Assembly: GCF_019890635.1 (NCBI RefSeq)
Contig: NZ_JAIOAB010000004.1
Location: forward strand, 175,405 to 239,404
Origin: Streptomyces sennicomposti
GTDB lineage: Bacteria; Actinomycetota; Actinomycetes; Streptomycetales; Streptomycetaceae
DNA: 64,000 nucleotides
Direction of reading: 5' to 3'
The notes below the pieces were generated by a model. It ran no database searches and was not told the DNA's origin. It saw only the letters and a program-made list of their open reading frames with translations. Shown piece by piece: positions 16,667-24,920 of this stretch. A program made the translations under genes and the position numbers. Every line of letters starts with the position of its first letter. Within the stretch, counting starts at the first letter, position 1.

Positions 16667-17296
16667 ATGTCCGCCGAGTCCCCGCCTCCCGCGCATCCCT
16701 CCCGCGCCGACCGCGTCGCCGACGCCGCCCTCGCCCTGCTCGCCGAGCGCGGCATGCGAGGACTGACGCACCGCGCGGTGGACGAGGCGGCCGGGCTGCC
16801 GCAGGGCTCCACGTCGAACGTCGCCCGGACCCGGCAGGCCCTGCTGGACCTCGCGGTACGGCGACTGGCCGACCGGGAGGCGCGGGTGCTGGCCCTGCAC
16901 GAGCTGCCGGACCCCGCCGGCGGCCCGGACGCCCTGGTGGACGGGCTGGCGCTGGCCACGCACCGCGCCCTGACCCGCCATCGCGAACTGACCCTCGCCC
17001 GCTACGAACTGGCCCTGGAGGCGACCCGCCGGCCCGAACTGCGCAAGCACTTCGACGCCGCCGGCGCCCGGTTCCGCGAGCAGCTCGGCGTGCTGCTCCG
17101 GGCGGCGGGGTCCACCGCACCGGACCGGCATGTGCTGTCCCTGGTCGCCTGGGCCGACGGGCTGATGTTCTCCTGCGTGGCCGGCACCTTCCACGCCGAG
17201 GTCCCGGACCTGGACGAGGTCCGCGCCGGTCTGCGGGAACTGCTGGCGGGGATGGCCGGCGGGGGCGCGTTCGGCGCGGGAAAAGGTGTGGTGTGA
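16667..17296 (+). CDS. TetR family transcriptional regulator
   Basis: 209 residues. The N-terminal helix-turn-helix spans about 18-60 (ADAALALLAERGMRGLTHRA, then AAGLPQGSTSNVARTRQALL), followed by an all-helical ligand domain of the TetR_C type. It should repress the divergent monooxygenase gene and itself through the two ACTACGG-centred operators, releasing DNA on binding a small molecule, perhaps the monooxygenase substrate. The ATG at 16667 follows TAGGTT by 7 bases without a ribosome site, so the mRNA is probably leaderless; the frame is open to 16589 but that part contains the operators. Confidence 0.88.
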   Translation: MSAESPPPAHPSRADRVADAALALLAERGMRGLTHRAVDEAAGLPQGSTSNVARTRQALLDLAVRRLADREARVLALHELPDPAGGPDALVDGLALATHRALTRHRELTLARYELALEATRRPELRKHFDAAGARFREQLGVLLRAAGSTAPDRHVLSLVAWADGLMFSCVAGTFHAEVPDLDEVRAGLRELLAGMAGGGAFGAGKGVV

Positions 17297-17323
17297 CGCG
17301 CCCGGTCAGGAAATGATCGGGGC

Positions 17324-17836
17324 ATGACGACCGAGCGCAGTGAGCCCGCCCAGAACGCCGACGAACGCACCATGCTGGAGGGCTGGCTGGACTACCACCG
17401 GCAGACCCTGGCCTGGAAGTGCGAGGGCCTGACCGACGAGCAGTTGCGCACGGCCTCCCTCCCGCCGTCCGAGCTGTCCCTGCTGGGTCTGGTGCGGCAC
17501 ATGGCGGAGGTGGAGCGGGGCTGGTTCCGCAAGGTGCTGACGGGCGAGGACGCGAAGCCCCTCTACTTCAGCGACGCGGACCCCGACGGCGAGTTCCACC
17601 TCACCGAGGCCGACACCTGGGCCGACGCCCACGCCGCCTGGCAGGCCGAGATCGAGACCGCCCGCCGCAACGCCGCCGGCTTCGGCCTGGACGACCTGTC
17701 CGCCGGCCGGGGCAGGACCACCGGCGAGCCGTTCAACCTGCGCTGGATCTACACCCACATGATCGAGGAGTACGCCCGCCACAACGGCCACGCGGACCTC
17801 CTGCGCGAGCGGATCGACGGGGCGACGGGCGACTGA
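17324..17836 (+). CDS. DinB-fold protein (DUF664, mycothiol-dependent type)
   Basis: 170 residues. Four-helix DinB fold with the metal ligands at LLGLVRHMAEVERGW (His near 58) and HMIEEYARHNGHADLLRE (two His spaced four apart near 153-157). DUF664 proteins are streptomycete members of the mycothiol-dependent maleylpyruvate isomerase and S-transferase superfamily, so a thiol transfer or detoxification role is likely but unproved. The start ATG follows AGGAAATG. It is downstream of and codirectional with the TetR gene (27 bases apart) and may be read through from it. Confidence 0.85.
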   Translation: MTTERSEPAQNADERTMLEGWLDYHRQTLAWKCEGLTDEQLRTASLPPSELSLLGLVRHMAEVERGWFRKVLTGEDAKPLYFSDADPDGEFHLTEADTWADAHAAWQAEIETARRNAAGFGLDDLSAGRGRTTGEPFNLRWIYTHMIEEYARHNGHADLLRERIDGATGD

Positions 17837-18012
17837 GGCCTCCGCCCGCACCCCGGCCCGAGACCCCCGAAGACGCCGGAAGGCCCGGCGGTCCTATGAG
17901 GTGTACGGCGTCACCTCCGCGCCGCCGCACGCACTCGGTACGGTGCGGGAGGTCACCCGTGCGGGGCATCATCCGCCCGTCGGGCGCCCACGGGCGGCGC
18001 GGACCCAGCAGA

Positions 18013-18495
18013 GTGGCGCGGGTGCATCGAACGACCACCGCAACGCTTCTGGTGACCGTGGCGGTCTCGGCCCTCACCGGCTGCGTCACGGTCCAGCGAT
18101 CCCCCGCCACCGGCACCGCCGGGGCCCCCGCCGGGCATCCGGCCCCGCATCCGGAGGGCGGCACCGGACGAGGAGCCGTACAGGCTCCGGCCCGTGAGGC
18201 CCTGGGACGCGTCGGACCGTCCCCCACCCGGTCCCCGGCCCGGCCCTCGGCCCCGGCGGATTCGTCCACGGAATCGCGCCGGACCCCGCCACCGTCCTCC
18301 CCGAGCCACCATCTGCGCCTGGAGGTGCCCCGGTACGAGCACAAGCCGTACGTGCCGAGCGCGCCGCGCGCGGAGATCCCCGACATCGGCCACTCGGTGC
18401 CGGGAAACGCCGGCGTCTGCGACCTCGGCAGGGAGTACGGCCACTGGTCGGCGGACAGCCCCCAGTCGAGGATCTGCGGACAGGCCTACCACTGA
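18013..18495 (+). CDS. Putative secreted lipoprotein
   Basis: 160 residues from the GTG at 18013. A short basic start, a hydrophobic stretch (TATLLVTVAVSAL) and the lipobox LTGC with Cys24 predict a type II signal peptide. The mature part is rich in Pro, Ser, Thr and His, low-complexity to about residue 100, then ends in a compact conserved-looking segment (DIGHSVPGNAGVCDLGREYG) with two cysteines. No known domain. The true start could also be a GTG at 17959 or 18022. The gene runs into the 31-bp tandem repeats. Confidence 0.6.
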   Translation: MARVHRTTTATLLVTVAVSALTGCVTVQRSPATGTAGAPAGHPAPHPEGGTGRGAVQAPAREALGRVGPSPTRSPARPSAPADSSTESRRTPPPSSPSHHLRLEVPRYEHKPYVPSAPRAEIPDIGHSVPGNAGVCDLGREYGHWSADSPQSRICGQAYH

Positions 18496-18524
18496 CCGCC
18501 GGGGAGCGGGAAGCCTGGCGGGGC

Positions 18525-18860
18525 CACCGGCGGACACTCCTCCGCCCGGCATGACCACCGGGGACGCTCCTCCGGCCGGCATGACCAACGGCGGACGCTC
18601 CTCCGCCCGGCATGACCAACGGCGGACGCTCCTCCGCCCGGCATGACCAACGGCGGACACTCCTCCGGCCGGCATGACCACCGGCCGACGCTCCTCCGCC
18701 CGGCATGACCACCGGCGGACACTCCTCCGGCCGGCATGACCACCGGCCGACGCTCCTCCGGCCGGCATGACCTCCGGGGACACTGATCCGGCTTGCGGGA
18801 CCGCCGGGGGACGCCGATCCGGCCGGTATGACCGCCGGGGGCGCTACTCCGGCCGGCGGG
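18525..18860. repeat. 31-bp tandem repeat array (about ten copies)
   Basis: The unit reads roughly GGACGCTCCTCCGCCCGGCA followed by TGACCAACGGC. ATGACC recurs at 18551, 18581, 18612, 18643, 18674, 18705, 18736 and 18767, then decays toward 18860. The spacing is 31 (once 30), not a multiple of three, so the open frames across it on the reverse strand are artefacts. It lies between two convergent genes, and its degenerate edge includes the stop codon of the TPR-like gene at 18844. Confidence 0.9.
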
Positions 18861-19365
18861 GCGGTCCCGGCTCGCCCGGGGTGCCGGGCCCGGACTCCCC
18901 CAGCCGCAGCGCCAGCCGGTGGATCGCCGCGCGGACGCCGTCGCCGTAGCTGTCTTCGGCCAGGGCGACGGCCGCGCCGCGGGCCTGGTGGAGATGGGCG
19001 CGGGCGGCCTCCGAGCGGCCGAGCCGGGCGTAGTCGGCGGCCAGGTTGAGCTGGAGGGACGGGTAGAGGGCGCGGACCGCCGCCGCGGCCTCGGGACCGG
19101 CGGGCCCGTCGTCGGTCAGTTCCCGGGCGGCCGAGAGCGCCCGCAGGTCCCAGGCCAGTTCGTCCATGGGGTCGTCCTGGGTGTCGGCCATGTAGTGGGC
19201 CAGCGTGCAGCGCTGCAGCGGGTCGCCGTCCTCGCCGATCTCGTGCCACAGGTCGAGGAAGCGTGTCCGGGCCTCTTCCCGGTCCCCCGCGTGATGCAGC
19301 ATCACGCCCTGCCCGATCCGTGTCATCACGACGTCCGACACCGTCCGCTCCTGCCGTTCGGCCAC
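18844..19365 (-). CDS. Conserved TPR-like helical protein
   Basis: 173 residues, all-helical, with TPR-like pairs (GVMLHHAGDREEARTRFLDL; LQLNLAADYARLGRSEAARA). A streptomycete protein of unknown function, probably a cytosolic protein-binding scaffold. GGAGGA lies 6 bases upstream of the GTG at 19365, which fixes the start; the frame is open further but without bias. The C-terminal tail (GESGPGTPGEPGPPRRPE) is Pro/Gly-rich and enters the 31-bp repeat, so expansion of the repeat may have altered the C-terminus. Confidence 0.72.
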   Translation of the reverse strand: MAERQERTVSDVVMTRIGQGVMLHHAGDREEARTRFLDLWHEIGEDGDPLQRCTLAHYMADTQDDPMDELAWDLRALSAARELTDDGPAGPEAAAAVRALYPSLQLNLAADYARLGRSEAARAHLHQARGAAVALAEDSYGDGVRAAIHRLALRLGESGPGTPGEPGPPRRPE

Positions 19366-20191
19366 CGCGTCCTCCAGCCCTGTCCCCGACCCGTCCCCAC
19401 CGACGCTAGAGCCTGGCCGCCGGATCCCGGCGCAGACGCGTACGAAGGCCACTCCGCCGCCCGCCGACCGGGCCCCCGGCGGGCCGTTACCGCCCCGCCA
19501 CGCCCTCGGCGGGCCGTTCCGGCCCGGTCCCGTTCCCCCGGACCGGGCCGACGGCCCCGCTCGGGCGGACCGGGCGCCCCGGGCACGTCAGGCGAGGGGG
19601 CGAGCCGACACCGGCACTCCGGTGCCATCGACCCGGCCCGCCGCGTGGCGCACCCCCGAGTCGGCCCCGCACCGTGGCCGCCCCCTGCGCGAGGTCCGGC
19701 CCGCACCCCGGACCGGACCACGCCCCCAGACCGGACCGCCGCCCAGCCGGACCACGTCCCTCGGACCCACCCCGCCGCCCAGCCGGCCCGCCCTCCGAAC
19801 GAAGCGCCGCCCAGCCGGCCCGAGCCCCCGGGCGAACTGCCGCTCAGGCGGCGTCCCGCGCATCCCGGCAGGGCACCCCCGATTCGCCCCCGCACTCGGC
19901 TTCCCCGAGATCGGGTCCCGCCCGGGATCGGACCCCGCCCCGGGACCGAGTTCCGCCCCGGAGGCCGGACTCCACCAGAGACCGCCGCGCTCCGCCGCCG
20001 ACGGAGTTCCGCTCCCGCCGAGGGTCGGCCCCGCGCCCGGGACCCCACGGACCCGGTTCCGCCGCCGTCGAATCAACCCCGTACCCGGAATCCCGGGAAC
20101 CGGCGTCCCCGCCGTGGAACCGACCCCGCACCCGGGGTCCCGGGAACCGGCGTTCCGCCGCGGAACCCGCCCTCCGCGGAGCGGTCCCGTC
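19366..20191. other. Long low-complexity intergenic region, no gene seen
   Basis: More than 800 bases of CCGGG/GACC-rich sequence. Frames on both strands give Arg/Pro-rich products without homology, and third-position bias is not consistent in any frame. A 16-base direct repeat TCCCGGGAACCGGCGT occurs at 20091 and 20138. I read it as non-coding or decayed DNA. Confidence 0.55.
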
Positions 20192-20875
20192 TCAGCCCAG
20201 GTTCGGGATCCGCCAGTCGATCGGCTCGTGGCCCTGGCGGGCGACCGCCTCGTTGATCTGCGTGAACGGGCGCGAGCCGAAGAACTTCTTCGCCGACAGC
20301 GGCGAGGGGTGCGCCCCCTTCACCACCACGTGCCGGCTCTCGTCGATCAGGGGCAGCTTCTTCTGCGCGTAGTTGCCCCACAGCACGAAGACCGCCGGGT
20401 CGGGGCGGCTCGCCACCGCGCGGATCACCGCGTCGGTGAACTTCTCCCAGCCCCGCCCCTTGTGGGAGTTGGCCTCACCGGCGCGGACCGTCAGCACCGC
20501 GTTCAGCAGCAGCACGCCCTGCTCGGCCCACGGCATGAGGTAGCCGTTGTCCGGAACGGGCGTGCCCAGCTCCTCGTGCATCTCCTTGTAGATGTTGCGC
20601 AGCGACGGCGGGATCCGCACCCCGGGCCGCACCGAGAAGCACAGTCCGTGCCCCTGGCCCTCCCCGTGGTAGGGGTCCTGCCCGAGGACGAGCACCTTCA
20701 CCTTGTCGTACGGCGTGGCGTCCAGCGCGGCGAAGACCTCCTCGCGCGGCGGATACACCGGCCCCTTCGCCCGCTCCTCCTCGACGAACTCGGTCAGCTC
20801 CTTGAAGTAGGGCTGCTGCAGCTCGTCGCCCAGAACCCCGCGCCAGGACTCGGGCAGCATGGCGATGTCGGTCAC
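20192..20875 (-). CDS. ung: Uracil-DNA glycosylase, family 1
   Basis: 227 residues, standard length. It removes uracil from DNA in base excision repair. Motif A with the catalytic Asp is GQDPYHGEGQGHGLCFSV (about 65-82), the uracil-recognition segment LLNAVLTVRAGEANSH follows, and the leucine-loop motif HPSPLSAKKFFGSRPF is near the C-terminus. All active-site residues are intact. The GTG at 20875 fits the family start (VTDIAMLPESWRGVL) with GAGGACG upstream. It follows the binding-protein gene by about 90 bases in the same direction. Confidence 0.95.
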   Translation of the reverse strand: MTDIAMLPESWRGVLGDELQQPYFKELTEFVEEERAKGPVYPPREEVFAALDATPYDKVKVLVLGQDPYHGEGQGHGLCFSVRPGVRIPPSLRNIYKEMHEELGTPVPDNGYLMPWAEQGVLLLNAVLTVRAGEANSHKGRGWEKFTDAVIRAVASRPDPAVFVLWGNYAQKKLPLIDESRHVVVKGAHPSPLSAKKFFGSRPFTQINEAVARQGHEPIDWRIPNLG

Positions 20876-20966
20876 GTCAACGTCCTCACGATGTACGGTC
20901 ACTTCCAGGTCACCGAACCTACAGGCGACCACTGACAACGCCACCGCGCCCCCGGGAACTGCCCGC

Positions 20967-22544
20967 CTACCAGCTGGTCTTGCGGTACAGCTCCCACATG
21001 GTCATGATCGACGAGGGGTCGAGCGCCCGCTCACCGCCCGAGATGTCCTCGCTGGCGGCCACGTACTGCCGGCCCTGCCACAGCGGCAGCAGCCGCGCGT
21101 CGTCCACCAGGATCTGCTGCGCCTGCTCGAACTCCTTCACCACGGCCGCGCGGTCGCTCTCGCGCCGCGACTCGGGCAGCAGCACCCTGGTGATCTCGGG
21201 CGCCGGATAGGGCGTGCCGAGCGCGTTCTGCTGGCCGACGAACGGGGCGATGAAGTTGTCCGGGTCGGGGAAGTCCGGGGACCAGCCGCGCCCGAACACC
21301 GGGTACTCGCCCTTCTGGTAGCCCACGACGTACGTCTTCCAGGGCCGGCTGCGCAGGGTGATCGTGAAGAGGCCGGAGGCGTCGAGCTGCCGCTTGAGTT
21401 CCTCGAACTCCTTCGCGGTCTCGGAGCCGTAGCGGTCGGTGGTGTACCAGAAGGTGAGCGGCACCTTCTCCTTGATGCCCGCGGAGGCGAGGATCTGGCG
21501 GGCCTTGCTGACGCTGGGGTCGCCGAAGTCGTCGAAGAAGCCGGTGGTGTGGCCGGTCAGGCCCTTGGGGACCATGGAGTACAGCGGGTCGACGGTGTCC
21601 TTGTAGACCTCGTGCGCGATGGCCGCCCGGTCCACGATCTGGGCGACGGCCCTACGCACGGCCGGTTTCGCGGCCCACGGGTCCTTGGGGTTGAACACCA
21701 GGTAGCTGATGTCGGCGCCGGAGCCCTCCACGAGCTGGAGGTTCTGGTCGCCGTTGCCCTGGAGGGTGACGACGTCGTCGGCGGCGAGGCCGCGGTAGGT
21801 CACGTCGATCCCGCCGTTGCGCAGCTCCTTGACCATCGTCGCGGAGTCCTGGAAGTAACGGATCGTGACAGCATCGTTTCTGCGCTGGGCGTACCCCGTG
21901 TAGTGGGTGTTCTTGACCAGCTCGGCCCGCTTGCCCTCCTCGTAGGACTTCAGGGTGTACGGGCCGGAGCCGAACACCTGGCCGTCCTTGCGCAGCGAGT
22001 GGGCGGAGTAGTCGTCGGGGTCGACGATCGACATCGCGGGGGCGGCGAGCACGAACGGGAAGGTGGCGTCGGGCTTGTTGAGCCGGAAGACGACGTCCCG
22101 GCTGTCCACCGCCTGCACCTGGTCCAGGCTGCCGAGCAGCCCGGCCGGGCCGCCGGGCACGTTGATGCTCCTGATGCGGTCGATGGAGAACTTGACGGCC
22201 TGGGCGTCGAGGGTGTCCCCGTCGGCGAACTTCATGCCCGCGCGCAGCCGGCAGCGGTAGACGCGGTTGCCGGTGTCGGTGAACTCGCAGCTCTCCGCGG
22301 CGTCGGGCTGGGGCGTCGTGGCGCCGTTCGGGTAGGCCAGCAGGGTCTGGTAGATGTTGCGGAACAGCTCCCAGGAGCCGTCCCAGGAAGCCGCCGGGTC
22401 CAGCGTGGTGGGGGCGCTGGTGGTGCCCACCACGATCGCCTTGCTGGTGTCCGGGCCGCTGTCGGAAAAGACGCCGCACCCGGCCACCAGGCTTATGGAC
22501 GCGATCGCCGCCGCCGGTTGCAGGCATCGGTTCCGGTTGAACAC
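20967..22544 (-). CDS. ABC transporter substrate-binding lipoprotein, family 5 (peptide/nickel type)
   Basis: 525 residues. Type II signal peptide with lipobox LVAGC (Cys23), then a family 5 solute-binding protein: TTLDPAASWDGSWELFRNIY near the start, FADGDTLDAQAVKFSIDRIR, and VFGSGPYTLKSY are the family hallmarks. It binds oligopeptides or similar solutes outside the membrane; no permease or ATPase genes are next to it, so it is an orphan that must share a transporter. The GTG at 22544 is chosen because GAGGAG lies 7 bases before it and it starts directly at the signal peptide. Confidence 0.9.
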   Translation of the reverse strand: MFNRNRCLQPAAAIASISLVAGCGVFSDSGPDTSKAIVVGTTSAPTTLDPAASWDGSWELFRNIYQTLLAYPNGATTPQPDAAESCEFTDTGNRVYRCRLRAGMKFADGDTLDAQAVKFSIDRIRSINVPGGPAGLLGSLDQVQAVDSRDVVFRLNKPDATFPFVLAAPAMSIVDPDDYSAHSLRKDGQVFGSGPYTLKSYEEGKRAELVKNTHYTGYAQRRNDAVTIRYFQDSATMVKELRNGGIDVTYRGLAADDVVTLQGNGDQNLQLVEGSGADISYLVFNPKDPWAAKPAVRRAVAQIVDRAAIAHEVYKDTVDPLYSMVPKGLTGHTTGFFDDFGDPSVSKARQILASAGIKEKVPLTFWYTTDRYGSETAKEFEELKRQLDASGLFTITLRSRPWKTYVVGYQKGEYPVFGRGWSPDFPDPDNFIAPFVGQQNALGTPYPAPEITRVLLPESRRESDRAAVVKEFEQAQQILVDDARLLPLWQGRQYVAASEDISGGERALDPSSIMTMWELYRKTSW

Positions 22545-22699
22545 GCGCACGCTCCTCGATCCGCCGTACCACAAGAGGGTCGGCAGACCATACCGCGGGT
22601 CGTCGCCCGGTGAACCCGCTTGCGCACGGTCTTGATCAGCGCGTGACTGACTACGTTGTCATCCCCTCGCGGGGCGGCCCGCGGCGGCCCTCACGACGA

Positions 22700-22762
22700 C
22701 GCCGGGGCCGTTTCCGTCAAGGGCGGCGGGGAAATCCTCACCGAACGGAAACGGCCCCGGCG
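22700..22762 (-). terminator. Long hairpin terminator after the SDR operon
   Basis: An 18-bp perfect stem: CGCCGGGGCCGTTTCCGT at 22700-22717 and its complement at 22745-22762, with a 27-base loop. It lies 29 bases downstream of the stop of the SDR gene at 22792 and separates it from the next reverse gene. Confidence 0.85.
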
Positions 22763-22791
22763 GCCGGTCAGCGCGCCTGTGTCACGACCCG

Positions 22792-23550
22792 TCAGCCGAC
22801 GCCGGCGTTGAGGAAGATGCCGCCGTCGACCACGAGCGTCTGACCGGTGATCCAGTCGGACTGCTCGGAGGTGAGGAAGGCCGCCGCGCCGCCGATGTCG
22901 GAGGGGACGCCGAGCCGGCCGAGCGGGTAGGACGCCGCCGCCTCCTCCTCGCGGCCCTCGTACAGCGCCTGCGCGAACTTGGTCTTCACCACGGCCGGGG
23001 CGATCGCGTTGACCCGCACCCGGGGCGCGAACTCGTGGGCGAGCTGCTGGGTGAGGTTGATCATCGCGGCCTTGCTGACGCCGTAGGCGCCGATGAACGG
23101 CGAGGGCGCGAGGCCCGCGACCGAGGCGATGTTGACGATCGCCCCGCCGTTCTCCTTCTGCCAGGCGTGCCAGGTGCGCTGCGCGAAGCCGAGCGCGGAG
23201 ATCACGTTGGTCTCGAAGACCTTGCGCGCCACGTTCAGGTCGAGGTCGGCGATCGGGCCGAACACCGGGTTGGTGCCCGCGTTGTTGACCAGGTAGTCGA
23301 CGCGGCCGAACGCCTCCATGACGCGCTCGACGGCCTCGGCCTGGTGCGCCTCGTCGTGCGCCTTGCCCGCGACGCCGATGACCCGGTCGGCGCCGAGCCT
23401 GTCGACGGCCTCCTTGAGGGCGTCCTCGTTGCGGCCGGTGATGCACACCCGGTCGCCGCGGGCGACCAGGGCCTCGGCGACGCCGTAGCCGATGCCGCGG
23501 CTGGCGCCGGTGACGAGGGCGACCTTGCCGGAGAGTTCCACGGAAGTCAT
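22792..23550 (-). CDS. SDR family oxidoreductase, second gene of an SDR pair
   Basis: 252 residues. Classical SDR: cofactor motif TGASRGIGYG (14-23), NNAGTNP near 91, Ser in NIASVAG, and Y-x3-K in AYGVSKAAM. The C-terminus WITGQTLVVDGG is FabG-like. Probably an NADP-dependent 3-ketoacyl reductase or similar. It begins 12 bases after the stop of the preceding fabG-type gene, so the two form one transcription unit closed by a strong hairpin. The pairing of two different SDR genes suggests reductases for one pathway or two halves of a heteromer. Confidence 0.88.
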   Translation of the reverse strand: MTSVELSGKVALVTGASRGIGYGVAEALVARGDRVCITGRNEDALKEAVDRLGADRVIGVAGKAHDEAHQAEAVERVMEAFGRVDYLVNNAGTNPVFGPIADLDLNVARKVFETNVISALGFAQRTWHAWQKENGGAIVNIASVAGLAPSPFIGAYGVSKAAMINLTQQLAHEFAPRVRVNAIAPAVVKTKFAQALYEGREEEAAASYPLGRLGVPSDIGGAAAFLTSEQSDWITGQTLVVDGGIFLNAGVG

Positions 23551-23562
23551 GTGTCGGATCCC

Positions 23563-24324
23563 TTAGTCGAGCGGCCCGCCGGCCACGTACAGCACCTGCC
23601 CGGAGACGAAGCCCGCCGCGTCGCCGGTGAAGAAGGCGATGGCGTTGGCGATGTCCTCGGGCTCGCCGACGCGCTGCACCGGGATCTGGGTGGCGGCGGC
23701 GGCCTTGAAGTCCTCGAAGCCCATGCCGACGCGGTCGGCGGTGGCCTTGGTCATCTCGGTGGCGATGAAGCCGGGGGCGACGGAGTTGGCGGTGATGCCG
23801 AACTTGCCCAGTTCCTTGGCGAGGGTCTTGGTGAAGCCCTGCAGACCGGCCTTGGCGGCGGAGTAGTTGACCTGGCCGCGGTTGCCGAGCGCCGAGGACG
23901 AGGACAGGTTGACGATCCGGCCGAAGCCCGCGTCCACCATGTGCTTCTGGACGGCCTTGGTCATCAGGAACGAGCCGCGCAGGTGCACGTTCATGACGGT
24001 GTCCCAGTCGGAGACGCTCATCTTGAACAGCAGGTTGTCGCGGAGCACGCCCGCGTTGTTGACGAGGATGGTCGGCGCGCCGAGCTCCTCGACGATCCGC
24101 GCGACCGCCGCCTCCACCTGCGCCTCGTCGGACACGTCGGCGCCGACCGCGACGGCCCGGCCGCCGGCCGCGGTGATCTTCTCCACGGTGTCCTTGCAGG
24201 CGGCCTCGTCGAGGTCGATCACGGCGACGGCACGGCCCTCGGCGGCCAGACGTACGGCGGTGGCGGCGCCGATGCCGCGCGCGGCACCGGTGACGACGGC
24301 TACCCGCTGGTCAGTGGTGGACAT
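23563..24324 (-). CDS. fabG: 3-oxoacyl-[ACP] reductase (FabG-type SDR)
   Basis: 253 residues. Cofactor motif TGAARGIG (near 12-19), NNAGVLRDNLLFKMS, catalytic Ser-Tyr-Lys in VNLSSSSALGNRGQVNYSAA with the following Lys, and PGFIATEM. These match FabG, which reduces 3-oxoacyl thioesters with NADPH. Not in the main fab cluster, so it is likely an extra copy for degradation or a special fatty acid. The ATG at 24324 has GAGGAGAAG upstream. A dyad TGAGCG-AC-CGCTTA at 24385-24398 lies in its promoter and may be a TetR-type operator. Confidence 0.9.
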   Translation of the reverse strand: MSTTDQRVAVVTGAARGIGAATAVRLAAEGRAVAVIDLDEAACKDTVEKITAAGGRAVAVGADVSDEAQVEAAVARIVEELGAPTILVNNAGVLRDNLLFKMSVSDWDTVMNVHLRGSFLMTKAVQKHMVDAGFGRIVNLSSSSALGNRGQVNYSAAKAGLQGFTKTLAKELGKFGITANSVAPGFIATEMTKATADRVGMGFEDFKAAAATQIPVQRVGEPEDIANAIAFFTGDAAGFVSGQVLYVAGGPLD

Positions 24325-24384
24325 GTTCTGCTTCTCCTCGCCCTTGAGAGAACCCGGTCGCCCTGGAGAGAACCCGACCTGCGG

Positions 24385-24398
24385 TGAGCGACCGCTTA
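24385..24398. promoter_or_regulatory. Dyad upstream of the SDR operon
   Basis: TGAGCGACCGCTTA, an AGCG-N2-CGCT inverted repeat with 5 of 6 arm positions matching, 60 bases upstream of the start codon. It resembles operators of TetR regulators of acyl-CoA metabolism; no such regulator is adjacent. Confidence 0.4.
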
Positions 24399-24434
24399 GT
24401 ACCTTCGGTAGACGTGACGCTAGAAGCCTTGGCA

Positions 24435-24457
24435 CCCGGTGTCAACGGGACACCGGG
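24435..24457 (-). terminator. Hairpin terminator after the DUF3037 gene
   Basis: CCCGGTGTC and GACACCGGG form a perfect 9-bp stem with a 5-base loop, 14 bases beyond the DUF3037 stop codon. Confidence 0.8.
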
Positions 24458-24470
24458 CGGGTGTGATCCA

Positions 24471-24920
24471 TTACCTCACCAGGAGGTCCAGCAGGCGCTC
24501 CGTCTCGGCCGCCGGATCGGCGGTGAGACCGGTGTGGACGGGGCCGGGCTGGACGATCGTGGAGCGGGGGGCGACCAGCCAGCGGAACCGCCGGCCGGCG
24601 TCGTCGCCCGCCGCCTGCCCGGCGGCCGTCCCGCCGGCGCACACGTGCTCCACGGCGCCGAGCGCGGCGCGCACCCCGGCCACGTCCGCGGCCGGGTCGA
24701 GGGCGAGCAGCCGGGCCTCGTCCAGATGGGTGCGGGCGCCGACGTAGCCCTGGGCGCGGCAGTAGACGAGCACGCCGGCGTTGACGCACTCGCCGCGCTC
24801 GATGCGCGGGACGACCCGCAGCAGCGCGTACTCGAACACGTCGCGGTCGCCGCCCTGGCCCGCCCTGGTGATGTGCCGGCCGCCCGCCTGACGGCCGCCG
24901 AGGATGTGGTGGTCGCTCAC
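24471..24920 (-). CDS. DUF3037 protein, partner of the HipA-like kinase
   Basis: 149 residues. The DUF3037 core is visible from FEYALLRVVPRIERGECVNAG through VLVYCRAQGYVGARTHLDEA. The family has no established activity, but it is found next to HipA-like kinases in many bacteria. Its GTG start overlaps the kinase stop codon as GTGA (24917-24920), so translation is coupled. It may be a substrate, adaptor or modulator of the kinase; the sequence does not say which. Confidence 0.82.
   Translation of the reverse strand: MSDHHILGGRQAGGRHITRAGQGGDRDVFEYALLRVVPRIERGECVNAGVLVYCRAQGYVGARTHLDEARLLALDPAADVAGVRAALGAVEHVCAGGTAAGQAAGDDAGRRFRWLVAPRSTIVQPGPVHTGLTADPAAETERLLDLLVR

Noticed and set aside
17953..18783. 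Long reverse frame across the 31-bp repeats (AGRRSV-type repeats)
   Set aside because: The frames exist because a 31-bp unit passes through all three frames without stops; there is no ribosome site, domain or stable codon bias.
19622..20935. 437-codon forward frame left of and across ung
   Set aside because: Arg/Pro-rich, no domain, and its second half is the antisense of ung.
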